Of a stretch of 64,000 nt of DNA, positions 9,100-17,166 are shown piece by piece. A program made the translations under genes and the position numbers. Origin of the DNA: Hymenobacter arizonensis (GTDB lineage: Bacteria; Bacteroidota; Bacteroidia; Cytophagales; Hymenobacteraceae). Below the pieces are notes generated by a model. The model was not told the DNA's origin, made no database searches, and saw only the letters and a list, made by a program, of their open reading frames with translations. Every line of letters starts with the position of its first letter. The first letter of the stretch is position 1. The stretch is taken from positions 837,129 to 901,128 of the forward strand of contig NZ_FOXS01000002.1 of NCBI RefSeq assembly GCF_900115775.1, read 5' to 3'.

Positions 9100-9479
9100 T
9101 CTTCCAAACCGTTTACGATGCGCAGGATTCCTTCTTTAACGTGCACCACGTTGAAATTGATAAGCAAGCCGAGCTTACACTTTGATAATTTGAGGTACGT
9201 GAGCAGTTGTTTTTTGTGCACGTCAAGAAGGTTGTCCACCGACTTAAGCTCAACAATAACTTTTCCGTTTACCAGCATGTCGATGCGGTAGCCGATATCA
9301 AGTTTCTGCCCAGCATAAGTCATTGGCAGACCCACTTGTGTTCGCACCTCAAAACCCGCCTGCCGCAGCTCGTAGAGCATGGCCGCCTCGTATGCAGACT
9401 CCAACAGTCCGGGACCCAGCGCAGTATGCACTGCAAAGGCGGCTTTCCGAACATTAAAAGAAATATCATTCTCACCCAT
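9078..9479 (-). CDS. GxxExxY family protein
   Basis: A 133-residue protein with the defining motif GLLESAYE (GxxExxY) near residue 22, followed by a PD-(D/E)xK-like core: a Glu on the first helix, DIGYRIDMLV, and VIVELKSVD. This resembles the nuclease-fold pattern D-x(n)-E-x-K. The family is widespread and its function is not established. The gene is almost exactly enclosed by a 46 bp inverted repeat whose left arm encodes the C-terminus (PPRTSA). That arrangement suggests it moves, or once moved, as a unit. Confidence 0.9.
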   Translation of the reverse strand: MGENDISFNVRKAAFAVHTALGPGLLESAYEAAMLYELRQAGFEVRTQVGLPMTYAGQKLDIGYRIDMLVNGKVIVELKSVDNLLDVHKKQLLTYLKLSKCKLGLLINFNVVHVKEGILRIVNGLEEPPRTSA

Positions 9480-9480
9480 A

Positions 9481-9526
9481 AACTCAGCGAACCTCTGCGC
9501 AAACCTCTGCGAACCTCAGCGAGAAA
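9481..9526. repeat. Right arm of inverted repeat around the GxxExxY gene
   Basis: Reverse complement of 9054-9099 with about four mismatches. It begins 2 bp upstream of the GxxExxY start codon and ends 3 bp before the end of the next amylase gene. Confidence 0.85.
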
Positions 9527-9528
9527 TA

Positions 9529-11433
9529 CTATTTCCGCAACTCCACCACCCAAGCCGTACGCCCCGGAATTTTCAGCGTCTTCAAATCCGAAATAACTGC
9601 CTCGCTAGTCACCTCCTGCCCCGACGAAAAGCCATCCAGCCGCTCAGCAAAGCGAGCCGTATCCACGGTCTTCTCGTCCTTGTTAGAGTTCATCATCACC
9701 ATCACCGCTCCTTCATCAGAATACCGGAAGTAGGTGTACACACCCGCATCGGGGATGAACTGCATGAGCTTGCCGCTGTGCAGCACCGGGTGCGTGCGCC
9801 GGTAATTAGCCAGCGTGCTCACGTAGCGAAAGGCCTCCTGCTCCTGGGCGTTGCGGCCCGCGGCCACGAACAGGTTCTTCTTGTCGCCGGGCCAGCCGCC
9901 GGGGAAGTCTTCGCGCACCTTGCCATCGGGGTCGGTGAAATTTTTCATCAGTACCTCGGTGCCGTAGTACAGCTGCGGAATGCCGCGGGAGGTCAGCAGC
10001 CAGGCCAGGCCCATCTTATACTTCTGGAAATCCTCGCCAACTACAGAATAAAAGCGGCTCAGGTCGTGGTTGTCCAGAAACAGCACGTTGCGCATGGGGT
10101 CTTGATACATCCAGTCGGCCTGAAGCGTGTAGTAAAGCTTGCTGATGCCCTCGGTCCAGCCCGCGTCTTTGGTCAGGGTTTCGTTGATGGCGTAGTACAT
10201 CTGGAAGTCCGTCACGCCGGGCAGGTTGGATTTGAAGCCCTGCGTTTCCGGGAAAATGTTCTGCGCGAAGTAGGCCTGCTGCGCCGTGCCCTGCACCCAG
10301 GTTTCGCCAAACATCCCAATTTTGGGGTACTCCTCCAAAATGGCGGCGCCCCACTGCATCAGAAAATTGCGGTCGGAATAAGAATAGGTGTCGATGCGAT
10401 AGCCATCAAGCCCCGTGTTCTCGACCCACCAGAGGAAGTTCTGGATGAGGTAAGTAGCCACCAGCGGGTTAGTCTGGTTGAGGTCGGGCATGTGGGTGTC
10501 AAACCAGCCTTCGCCAAACTGCTTCCGGTCGTAGCCCGACGCATAGGGGTCATTGAAGGCCGCGTCGCGGAAGTTGCTCCGCGTGAAGCTGGGCCACTGA
10601 TGAAACCAGTCCTTAGCCGGTTGGTCGCGAAACAGGTAACTGCCCGAGCCCATGTGGTTGAGCACCACGTCGTGAATCACCTTCAGGCCCTTGGCGTGGG
10701 CTTTTTTTACGAAGCCCACGTACTCGGCATTGGTGCCGTAGCGCGGGTCCACGGTGTAGTAGTCGGTGAGGGCGTAGCCGTGGTAGCTGGCTTTGGGCTG
10801 GTCGTTTTCCACCACCGGCGTGGGCCAGATGGCCGTTACGCCCAGCTCCTTTAAGTAGTCAAAGTGGTTTTCGATGCCTTTCAGGTCACCGCCGTGGCGG
10901 GCATACATCGAGTCGCGGGCCACGCGGTTTACGCGAGTGCCCTTCACCACGTCGTTTTTGGGGTTGCCGTTGGCGAAACGGTCCGGCATGAGCAGGTACA
11001 CAAAATCGGCGCTGGTCACGCCTTGCGTGCGGTTGGGGTCGGTGTTGCGGGCGCGCAGCTCGTACTCGTATTTCACCTTTTTGGCGCCGGCAAACTGCAG
11101 CGCCACCTTGCCAGGTTTCGCGTCCGGCCCGATGGTCAGGTTCACCAGCAGGTAGTTGGGGCTTTCCATCTTCTGCACGCCGTCGAGGGTCACCCCGGCG
11201 TAATTCAGCGTGACGATACTGTTCCCGATGCCGGGTCCGTGCACCAGCAGCTGCAGCTTGGGGTTCTTCATTCCCACCCACCAAAAAGTGGGATCGATGC
11301 GGGTGATGGCCGCGGGCTTGGCATCGGGCGCGGCAGCCGGACTGGCTAGGGAGGCCACTGGAGCAGCAATGGTGGCCGCAGGGGCCAGGAGCAGGGCCCC
11401 GGCAAGCAAGGGCAGGAAGCGGGTGGTTTTCAT
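9529..11433 (-). CDS. Neopullulanase/cyclomaltodextrinase-type GH13 enzyme (SusA-like)
   Basis: A 634-residue exported alpha-glucan hydrolase. A signal peptide (about residues 1-24) is followed by an N-terminal beta-sandwich domain (about 40-135) typical of neopullulanases and SusA. The catalytic barrel has region I DVVLNH, region II GYRID with nucleophile Asp348, region III FGETW with acid/base Glu377, and region IV FLDNHD with Asp457. The acidic motif MPDLNQ, common in this subfamily, is present. It probably degrades maltodextrins, pullulan or cyclodextrins in the periplasm. It is first in the minus-strand glucan group with the other amylase and the MFS transporter. Confidence 0.9.
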   Translation of the reverse strand: MKTTRFLPLLAGALLLAPAATIAAPVASLASPAAAPDAKPAAITRIDPTFWWVGMKNPKLQLLVHGPGIGNSIVTLNYAGVTLDGVQKMESPNYLLVNLTIGPDAKPGKVALQFAGAKKVKYEYELRARNTDPNRTQGVTSADFVYLLMPDRFANGNPKNDVVKGTRVNRVARDSMYARHGGDLKGIENHFDYLKELGVTAIWPTPVVENDQPKASYHGYALTDYYTVDPRYGTNAEYVGFVKKAHAKGLKVIHDVVLNHMGSGSYLFRDQPAKDWFHQWPSFTRSNFRDAAFNDPYASGYDRKQFGEGWFDTHMPDLNQTNPLVATYLIQNFLWWVENTGLDGYRIDTYSYSDRNFLMQWGAAILEEYPKIGMFGETWVQGTAQQAYFAQNIFPETQGFKSNLPGVTDFQMYYAINETLTKDAGWTEGISKLYYTLQADWMYQDPMRNVLFLDNHDLSRFYSVVGEDFQKYKMGLAWLLTSRGIPQLYYGTEVLMKNFTDPDGKVREDFPGGWPGDKKNLFVAAGRNAQEQEAFRYVSTLANYRRTHPVLHSGKLMQFIPDAGVYTYFRYSDEGAVMVMMNSNKDEKTVDTARFAERLDGFSSGQEVTSEAVISDLKTLKIPGRTAWVVELRK

Positions 11434-11690
11434 GAAAAAAGGTGGGACGCGTAGAATAAAGCCGGCAAGGTAGCCTCAGCAAGGAAGGTGGGCAACCAAT
11501 GGCCCCGCAGGCCCAGCCCGCACGCCGCGAACCAAGCACGGCATAGCCCCAGAGGTACTTGGCTAACAAATATTCGGTTAGCGTCAACCTCATCAGCTCA
11601 GCTGCCGTTAGGAAACGGAATGTCTGGCGCCGAAAAAGGCGTGCTTTCACAGAAACCAATTCATGCTTAAGGCCTTCCCGGCACTCTCCC

Positions 11691-12143
11691 ATGGCTGATA
11701 ACTCCAAACTTGTCGACACGCTCAACGAGCTTGCTCTTTTCGTAAACGACCGCATTGAGGGCTACAAAACCGCGGCCGACGAAACCAAGGACCCCGAAAA
11801 CAAAGCCTACTACCAAGAGCTGGTGCAGCAAAGCGAACAATTTGCCAACGAGGTGAACGGCTTTGCCCGCGCCGCGGGAGGCGATGCCGAAAGCAGCACC
11901 ACACTCAAAGGCAAGTTTTACCGCGGCTTCATGGACGCCAAGGCCATCGTGACCGGTCGCAACGAGAAAAGCATCCTCGACTCTAACATCTACGGCGAGG
12001 AATGGGCCATTAAAGCTTACACGGAAGCCCTGGCCGATTCGGACCTCACCGGCCCCGCCCGGCAAGCCGTGGAGCGGCAGCACAAAGCCTCTCAGCAAAC
12101 GTTGCGTAAGCTGCAGCAGCTCAAAGGCCTGGAAGAGGTATAG
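11691..12143 (+). CDS. PA2169-type four-helix-bundle protein (DUF2383)
   Basis: A 150-residue, mainly helical, charged cytoplasmic protein. The pattern LVDTLNELALFVNDRIEGY followed by YYQELVQQSEQFANEV and a C-terminal helix pair matches the ferritin-like DUF2383/PA2169 family, which is often stress-induced and of unknown biochemical role. The chosen ATG at 11691 gives the family-length protein; an upstream in-frame ATG at 11559 adds 44 basic residues with no family resemblance. It stands alone between the divergent amylase and the phosphorylase. Confidence 0.8.
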   Translation: MADNSKLVDTLNELALFVNDRIEGYKTAADETKDPENKAYYQELVQQSEQFANEVNGFARAAGGDAESSTTLKGKFYRGFMDAKAIVTGRNEKSILDSNIYGEEWAIKAYTEALADSDLTGPARQAVERQHKASQQTLRKLQQLKGLEEV

Positions 12144-12191
12144 GGCCCCATCGATGCCTACAGGCGGCTAAGCTCACGGGAGATATCTGAC

Positions 12192-12210
12192 TTTTGCATT
12201 GTTTGCAAAA
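12192..12210. promoter_or_regulatory. Operator-like palindrome upstream of the alpha-glucan phosphorylase
   Basis: TTTTGCA, five bases, then TGCAAAA: perfect 7 bp arms about 108 bp before the phosphorylase ATG. It resembles LacI-family half-sites in general form but lacks a central CG. No regulator is identified. Confidence 0.3.
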
Positions 12211-12317
12211 TGCTTCAGACCTTGCGCCCGCAACGAGCTACAGCCCAGGTTTGGCATACCACATTTTAACCAGCATTTCCCTTTAGTCGCAGGCAACAGC
12301 CTGCGCAACAAATTATT

Positions 12318-13967
12318 ATGGCCTTTACTTTTAAACCATACACCCCAGCTGCCAAGTACAAGACGGCCGCGGCGTATTTCTCGATGGAGTTCGCCGTCGA
12401 CCAAGCCCTCAAAACCTACTCCGGTGGGCTGGGCTTTCTGGCGGGCTCGCACATGCGCTCCGGCTACGAGCTGAAGCAGAACTTGGTCGGCATCAGCATC
12501 CTGTGGAGCTTCGGCTACTACGACCAAGGCCGCGCCGCAGACCAGACCATGCAGGCCGACTTCCGCCAGAAGCACTACTCGTTTCTGGAAGACACCGGGC
12601 TGCTGTTCCCCATCACAATTCACGGCGCCGATGTGTTTGTGAAGGTGCTGTATTTGGCCCCGGAGGTGTTCGGCACGGTGCCGATGTTCTTCCTCACCAC
12701 CGACATCGCCGAGAATGACTACATCTCGCGCACCATCTCGCACCACCTCTACGACCCGGACGCCGCAGCCCGCGTGGCCCAAAGCATCCTGCTGGGCGTG
12801 GGCGGCGGCAAAATGCTCGACCTGCTCGGCCGCAAAACCGACGTGTACCACCTCAACGAAGGCCACGGCCTGCCGCTGGCGTTTTACCTCTACGAGAAGC
12901 ACGGCCGCGACCTGGCCGAGGTGCAGAAGCGCCTGGTATTCACCACTCACACTCCCGAGCTGGCCGGCAACGAGGAGCGCCCCATGAAGCTGCTCACCGA
13001 CATGAGCTTCTTCGGCGAAGTGCCCGAGGAGGAAATACGCCGCGTGGCCCGCATCGAAAACGACGCCCTCAACTACACCCTCACCGCCCTGCGCTTTGCC
13101 CGCAAAGCCAACGCCGTGAGCAAGGTGCACGGCCTCGTGAGCCTGGAAATGTGGGGCCATTACGACGGCATCTGCCCCATCATCCCCATCACCAACAGCC
13201 AGAACGGCTCCTACTGGCGCGACCCGCAGCTGGCCGCCGCCCTCAAAACCAAGAACGACGACGCCCTGCTGGCCCGCAAGCAGGAACTGAAGCGAGACCT
13301 CTTCAAGATAGTGGCCGACCAGACCGGCAACATCTTCGACCCCGAGGTGCTGACCATTGTGTGGGCCCGCCGCTTTGCCGGCTACAAGCGCGCTGACCTC
13401 ATTCTGCGCCATTTCGACCGCTTTGTGGCGCTGGCCACCAACACCGCGCGCCCCATCCAGATAATTTGGGCCGGTAAGCCTTACCCCAAGGACTTTGGCG
13501 CGGTGGACCTGTTCAATGAAATAATCAAGCGCACGGCTCACCTGAAAAACTGCGCCGTGCTCACCGGCTACGAGCTGGGCCTTTCGGCGGCCTTGAAAAA
13601 GGGCTCCGACATCTGGCTGAACACGCCCCGCTTCCCCCGCGAGGCCAGCGGCACCAGCGGCATGACCGCCGCCATGAATGCCAGCGTAAACCTCAGCATC
13701 GCCGACGGTTGGATTCCCGAATTCACCCGCGACGGCGAAAACGGCTTCCTCATCACGCACTCCGACGAGCATCTGCCCGAAGAAGTGAAGGACGACCAGG
13801 AAGCCACCGACTTGCTCGACGTGCTCGAAAACAAGGTGGTACCCATGTACTACGACCAGCCCAAAGACTTCCTGAAAGTGGTGAAAACCGCAATGAAGGA
13901 CGTAGAGCCCGCGTTTGAGTCGGGCCGCATGGCCCGGGAGTACTACGAGCTGCTATATAAAGCCTAA
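12318..13967 (+). CDS. Short alpha-glucan phosphorylase family protein (GT35) lacking the PLP lysine
   Basis: A 549-residue protein of the short alpha-glucan phosphorylase family, which releases glucose 1-phosphate from glycogen or maltodextrin. Family landmarks are YFSMEFAVDQALKTYSGGLG at the N-terminus, LNEGHG (substrate loop), FAGYKRADL (phosphate-site YKR), and PREASGTSGMTAAMN near the C-terminus. In characterised phosphorylases the last motif is EASGTGNMK or EASGTSGMK, where Lys forms the PLP Schiff base; here the codon at 13665-13667 is Thr450. So family membership is secure but PLP-dependent activity is doubtful. It is divergent from the amylase group, fitting maltodextrin or glycogen metabolism. 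Confidence 0.85.
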   Translation: MAFTFKPYTPAAKYKTAAAYFSMEFAVDQALKTYSGGLGFLAGSHMRSGYELKQNLVGISILWSFGYYDQGRAADQTMQADFRQKHYSFLEDTGLLFPITIHGADVFVKVLYLAPEVFGTVPMFFLTTDIAENDYISRTISHHLYDPDAAARVAQSILLGVGGGKMLDLLGRKTDVYHLNEGHGLPLAFYLYEKHGRDLAEVQKRLVFTTHTPELAGNEERPMKLLTDMSFFGEVPEEEIRRVARIENDALNYTLTALRFARKANAVSKVHGLVSLEMWGHYDGICPIIPITNSQNGSYWRDPQLAAALKTKNDDALLARKQELKRDLFKIVADQTGNIFDPEVLTIVWARRFAGYKRADLILRHFDRFVALATNTARPIQIIWAGKPYPKDFGAVDLFNEIIKRTAHLKNCAVLTGYELGLSAALKKGSDIWLNTPRFPREASGTSGMTAAMNASVNLSIADGWIPEFTRDGENGFLITHSDEHLPEEVKDDQEATDLLDVLENKVVPMYYDQPKDFLKVVKTAMKDVEPAFESGRMAREYYELLYKA

Positions 13968-14012
13968 CGCAAGGGCAGTTAGTGGGAGGAGGCAGCCAGA
14001 GATTTGCCAACT

Positions 14013-14112
14013 GTCCTTCTGAACGCAGTGAAGGACCTTATCACGTTCTAACGATTGTCGTATAAACGACTCGTTAAAGCGTGATAAGGTCCTTCACTGC
14101 GTTCAGGATGAC
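14013..14112. repeat. 100 bp palindromic repeat element
   Basis: Arms 14013-14045 and 14080-14112 are reverse complements over 33 bp with about three mismatches, and the inner region also folds (GTCGT, loop, ACGAC). It lies between the phosphorylase and the SRAP gene and could act as a bidirectional terminator. The sequence has the character of a dispersed non-coding element. Confidence 0.85.
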
Positions 14113-14153
14113 ACGCTTTTTTTATTAATCCATTCCTCTGCCATTTCAACACC

Positions 14154-14816
14154 ATGTGTGGTCGTTATACCTTCATCGCCCCTGCCCCCACCGCTGAGCA
14201 GCGCTTCGACGCCAAGTTCACGGAGCCCGCGCCGGCCAACTACAACGCCGCGCCCTCGCAGCGCCTGCCCATCATCACCAACACAGCTCCCGGCCAGATT
14301 CAGCTGCTGAACTGGGGCCTCGTGCCCAGCTGGAGCCGCGACCCGGCCAAGGGTCCCAAGCCCATCAACGCCCGGGCCGAGACGCTGGCCGAAAAGCCCT
14401 CGTTTCGGCAGCTGCTGGGGCGCAAGCGCTGCCTGGTGCTAGCCGACAGCTTCTACGAGTGGCAGGCCACGGCCGAGGGCAAGGTGCCGCACCGCATTCT
14501 GCTGCGCGACGAGCAGCCCTTCGCCTTCGCCGGCCTTTGGGATGAGTGGCTCGACCGCAACACTGGCGAGCTGCAGCCCACCTTCACCATCATCACCACC
14601 GAGCCCAATGCGCTGATGGCCAACATTCACAACCGCATGCCCGTCATTCTGCCCACCCGCAGCGCCGAGCAAGCCTGGCTCGACGATGGCCTGGGCCTGG
14701 CGGCGCATCAGCAGCTGCTCGTGCCCTACGATGCCGCGGCCATGCGGGAGTACGTAGTAAGCAAGCGCGTGAACTCGCCGGCCAACAACGACGCCGAAGT
14801 ACTGGCGGCGGCGTAA
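14154..14816 (+). CDS. SOS response-associated peptidase (SRAP, YedK/HMCES type)
   Basis: A 220-residue protein that protects abasic sites in single-stranded DNA by forming a covalent thiazolidine bond. It begins MCGRYTF, placing the essential Cys at position 2 after Met removal, which fixes the start codon. Other active-site signatures are present: NARAETL, DSFYEW (catalytic Glu) and NIHNRMP (catalytic His). Length is normal for the family. It is a single gene with no visible LexA-type box. Confidence 0.95.
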   Translation: MCGRYTFIAPAPTAEQRFDAKFTEPAPANYNAAPSQRLPIITNTAPGQIQLLNWGLVPSWSRDPAKGPKPINARAETLAEKPSFRQLLGRKRCLVLADSFYEWQATAEGKVPHRILLRDEQPFAFAGLWDEWLDRNTGELQPTFTIITTEPNALMANIHNRMPVILPTRSAEQAWLDDGLGLAAHQQLLVPYDAAAMREYVVSKRVNSPANNDAEVLAAA

Positions 14817-14867
14817 AGTCCATTCCCTTAACCGAGGAATCGCCGCCGCTCGTGTTACTTTGCCCGC

Positions 14868-15242
14868 ATGAATTGGCGTAACCCCTGGCTCTTGCTGCTT
14901 CTTATTCTGGTGCTCTCCGCGGCCGTGCAACTGGACTTGCCGTGGTGGAGCCTAGCTGTGGTGGCTTTTGCCGTGGGGTTCATCATGGCCCCATCGGGCC
15001 CAGCCGCTTTCGGCGCCGGCTTTGGTGGGGCCGGGCTAAGCTGGCTGCTACCCGCCGCGTGGCTATCATCGCAGAACAGCGGCTTGCTGGCGCACCGCGT
15101 GGCGCAGCTGTTGCCGCTGGGCGGCTCGCCAGTGGCACTGGTGGTGCTGGCCGGTGTGGTAGCCGGGCTGGTGGGCGGGCTGGCCGCGCTATCGGGCACG
15201 TGGCTGCGCCAGGCGGTGCGCCCAACGCCGCAAGTGCGTTAG
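14868..15242 (+). CDS. Small membrane protein of unknown function
   Basis: A 124-residue hydrophobic protein with about four membrane segments (roughly residues 7-22, 26-43, 48-68 and 90-112) and a short basic C-terminal tail. No known family was recognised. It resembles the uncharacterised integral membrane proteins common in Hymenobacter. It follows the SRAP gene by 51 bp on the same strand and may be co-transcribed. Confidence 0.65.
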   Translation: MNWRNPWLLLLLILVLSAAVQLDLPWWSLAVVAFAVGFIMAPSGPAAFGAGFGGAGLSWLLPAAWLSSQNSGLLAHRVAQLLPLGGSPVALVVLAGVVAGLVGGLAALSGTWLRQAVRPTPQVR

Positions 15243-15289
15243 CGCGCTGCTAAGTGCTGGGGTAGGGGCGAGCCTGCGGGTGCTGAGAA

Positions 15290-15484
15290 CTATTTGTAGG
15301 TGTACCAGGCCAGGACTTCCAGGCCGGCGGCATTGTCCTCGGCTTCTACCACTTCATCCATCACGTACTGGATTTCGGCATCTGACCAGTCTTCGTCTTC
15401 AGCGGCCCGCACCCAGAGGTCGAGGGCGGCGTAGCGGTTCGTATCCGGAGGCAAATTCCAGCGTACCTTCTTGCGGATATTCAT
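15290..15484 (-). CDS. Small acidic hypothetical protein
   Basis: A 64-residue acidic, aromatic-rich protein (LDLWVRAAEDEDWSDAEI). No family recognised. It has an ATG start, an ordered-looking helix content and no competing longer frame on either strand, so it is probably real. It lies 45 bp downstream of the RlpA gene on the same strand and may share its transcript. Confidence 0.5.
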   Translation of the reverse strand: MNIRKKVRWNLPPDTNRYAALDLWVRAAEDEDWSDAEIQYVMDEVVEAEDNAAGLEVLAWYTYK

Positions 15485-15529
15485 CTGATTGAGGCGGTTG
15501 TAAAGTCGTTGTTGAATACGTTATCAGGC

Positions 15530-15943
15530 TTAGCGCGCCGAAGCAGCCTTGATAACCTTGAGCTGAACCGGGACCACGCCGGCATCTACTAGGTCGAGCT
15601 TGCGGGCCGCTTTGCGCGATACGTCCACGATGCGGCCCTTTACGTGTGGGCCCCGGTCGTTGACGGTCACCTTCACTGATTTGCCGTTGCGCACATTCGT
15701 TACCTTGATGCGGGTGCCAAAGGGCAGGGTGTTGTGAGCTGCCGTCATCTTCCCGGGCCGATAAGGCACGCCGCTGGTGGTTTTTCGGCCGGCAAATTTA
15801 TCGGCGTAGTACGAGCCCTGGCCGGTTTGGGTGAAGGCATTTCGGCTGCCGCAGGCCGAAAGCAGAGTTGCGGCCACAACAATCCAAAGCAGGGTGGCAA
15901 TCGGAGCGCGGCGCAGCGCAGTAGCGTGGTGGGTTAACTTCAT
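15530..15943 (-). CDS. RlpA-like septal ring lytic transglycosylase lipoprotein
   Basis: A 137-residue exported protein. The N-terminus ends in TLLSAC, a good lipobox, so it should be lipid-anchored. The double-psi beta-barrel domain follows, with GQGSYYADKFAGRKTTSG, AAHNTLPFGTRIKVTN and VNDRGPHVKGRIVDVS, the signature RlpA stretches including the catalytic Asp in NDRGP. RlpA acts on denuded glycan strands at the septum. The SPOR domain of the E. coli protein is absent, which is usual for short Bacteroidota homologues. Confidence 0.9.
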   Translation of the reverse strand: MKLTHHATALRRAPIATLLWIVVAATLLSACGSRNAFTQTGQGSYYADKFAGRKTTSGVPYRPGKMTAAHNTLPFGTRIKVTNVRNGKSVKVTVNDRGPHVKGRIVDVSRKAARKLDLVDAGVVPVQLKVIKAASAR

Positions 15944-16180
15944 TGGGTGTTGCTAATGGTCGGTAGCCGTTCGGTCACGTGCATTGCTTCAGCTTGCCTC
16001 GAACCTTTCGAAAACCTCGGAAAGCAGCTACAGTTTCGCTCTGCTACCTGATTTGCTTACGGCATCTGGCCAGCTGGACACTGGCAAGATGACAAAAAAA
16101 GACGAAAAGAAGGCCGGCAACGCCTCAGTCCCAACGGGCAAAGAACGCGCCATGTGGCCCGCGCAACAGATTTCGATGGC

Positions 16181-17068
16181 TTAGCGGGCGGCCCGCTTCG
16201 GCTTGGGAGTCGGCGCTTTCGGGACCGCCGGCGCTGGCTTTGGAAACGGCACCCGCATGGCCTGCAGCGACTCAAAGCTGCCCTGATACACGTTGAAATC
16301 GACCACGCCGCGGATGCCTGGCACGTACGCCTCGTCGGAGTGCTGCCAGATTATCCACTTGTCGGCGGGCATGGCGGGGCGCTGTACTTCGTAGTGGGCC
16401 AGCCAAAGCGGGTAGTGGTCGAAATGGCCCGCGAGGTGGCGCTTATAGAAGCTGTGGTTGGAATAGAGAATGGGCCGCACGCCGTAGTGGGCCTCGATGA
16501 GGCGGAGCCAGCGAGCCACCTCGCGGCGCAGCACGGCCACGTCGTGAAAATTGGCCGCTTCTACGTCGAGCACCGGCGGCAGGTCGCCGGGCGCAATGGG
16601 CACGGTGCGTGCAAACAGGTCGGCCTGCAGTTTCCCGTCGCGTTTGGGTTGAAAGTAGTGGTAGGCACCGCAGAGAACCCCGGCCGCGCGGGCCTCGCGC
16701 CAGTTGCGTTGGAAGCGCGGGTCCTGCATGGTGCCGCCTTCGGTGGCCTTGATGAAGGCAAAGCGCACCCCGTGCCGGGCCACTTCGGGCCAGTCGATGC
16801 GGCCCTGGTACGACGACACGTCGATGCCGTGCACTGAGTAGCCGGCCAGCAGCGGCGTCTTCTCACGTCCCGTCAGGCCGTTTTTGGTGAACGTGGCCCA
16901 GGTTCGGCGGGCGTAGCGGTTTAGCTGCACGCGGTGACGCAGGTAGTAGGCCACGCCCAGGGCCAGCCCCAGCAGCAGCAGCGCCAACGCCCCGCGCCGC
17001 CACAGCCGCCGCCGGGCAGAGCGAGGGGCCGATTTGGCTTTGCGGTTGATGGGCGGAGATGCAGGCAT
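16181..17068 (-). CDS. GH25 family lysozyme
   Basis: A 295-residue membrane-anchored muramidase. An N-terminal basic stretch and one membrane segment (about residues 27-44) precede the GH25 domain: GIDVSSYQGRIDW with catalytic Asp, FIKATEGG, and PVLDVEAANF with the catalytic Asp/Glu pair, then YSNHSFYK and WIIWQHSDE. It cleaves N-acetylmuramic acid bonds in peptidoglycan. The C-terminus is rich in Pro and Lys. It is a monocistronic gene; being bacterial and TM-anchored rather than next to holin or phage genes, it is likely a housekeeping enzyme. Confidence 0.9.
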   Translation of the reverse strand: MPASPPINRKAKSAPRSARRRLWRRGALALLLLGLALGVAYYLRHRVQLNRYARRTWATFTKNGLTGREKTPLLAGYSVHGIDVSSYQGRIDWPEVARHGVRFAFIKATEGGTMQDPRFQRNWREARAAGVLCGAYHYFQPKRDGKLQADLFARTVPIAPGDLPPVLDVEAANFHDVAVLRREVARWLRLIEAHYGVRPILYSNHSFYKRHLAGHFDHYPLWLAHYEVQRPAMPADKWIIWQHSDEAYVPGIRGVVDFNVYQGSFESLQAMRVPFPKPAPAVPKAPTPKPKRAAR

Positions 17069-17166
17069 AGGCGGAACGACCCAAAAATAACGCCCCGTGG
17101 CCGGCCATCGTGCGCGGGGCCCCGGCTTTTCACGAACTTTACGCTTCTCAGCTGCCTTCTTCGCCT

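Noticed and set aside
9078..9479. GxxExxY gene as a tyrosine or serine recombinase of the flanking repeat
   Set aside because: No recombinase motifs are present; the core looks PD-(D/E)xK-like. A role on the repeat is only a hypothesis.
9379..10854. A 491-residue plus-strand frame over the second amylase
   Set aside because: Complementary shadow of the GH13 gene. It also runs through the inverted-repeat arm and has low-complexity composition.
12174..13772. A 532-residue open frame antisense to the alpha-glucan phosphorylase
   Set aside because: It is a shadow of the real gene in GC-rich DNA: no domains, His/Gly/Val-rich composition, and the plus-strand protein has clear family motifs.
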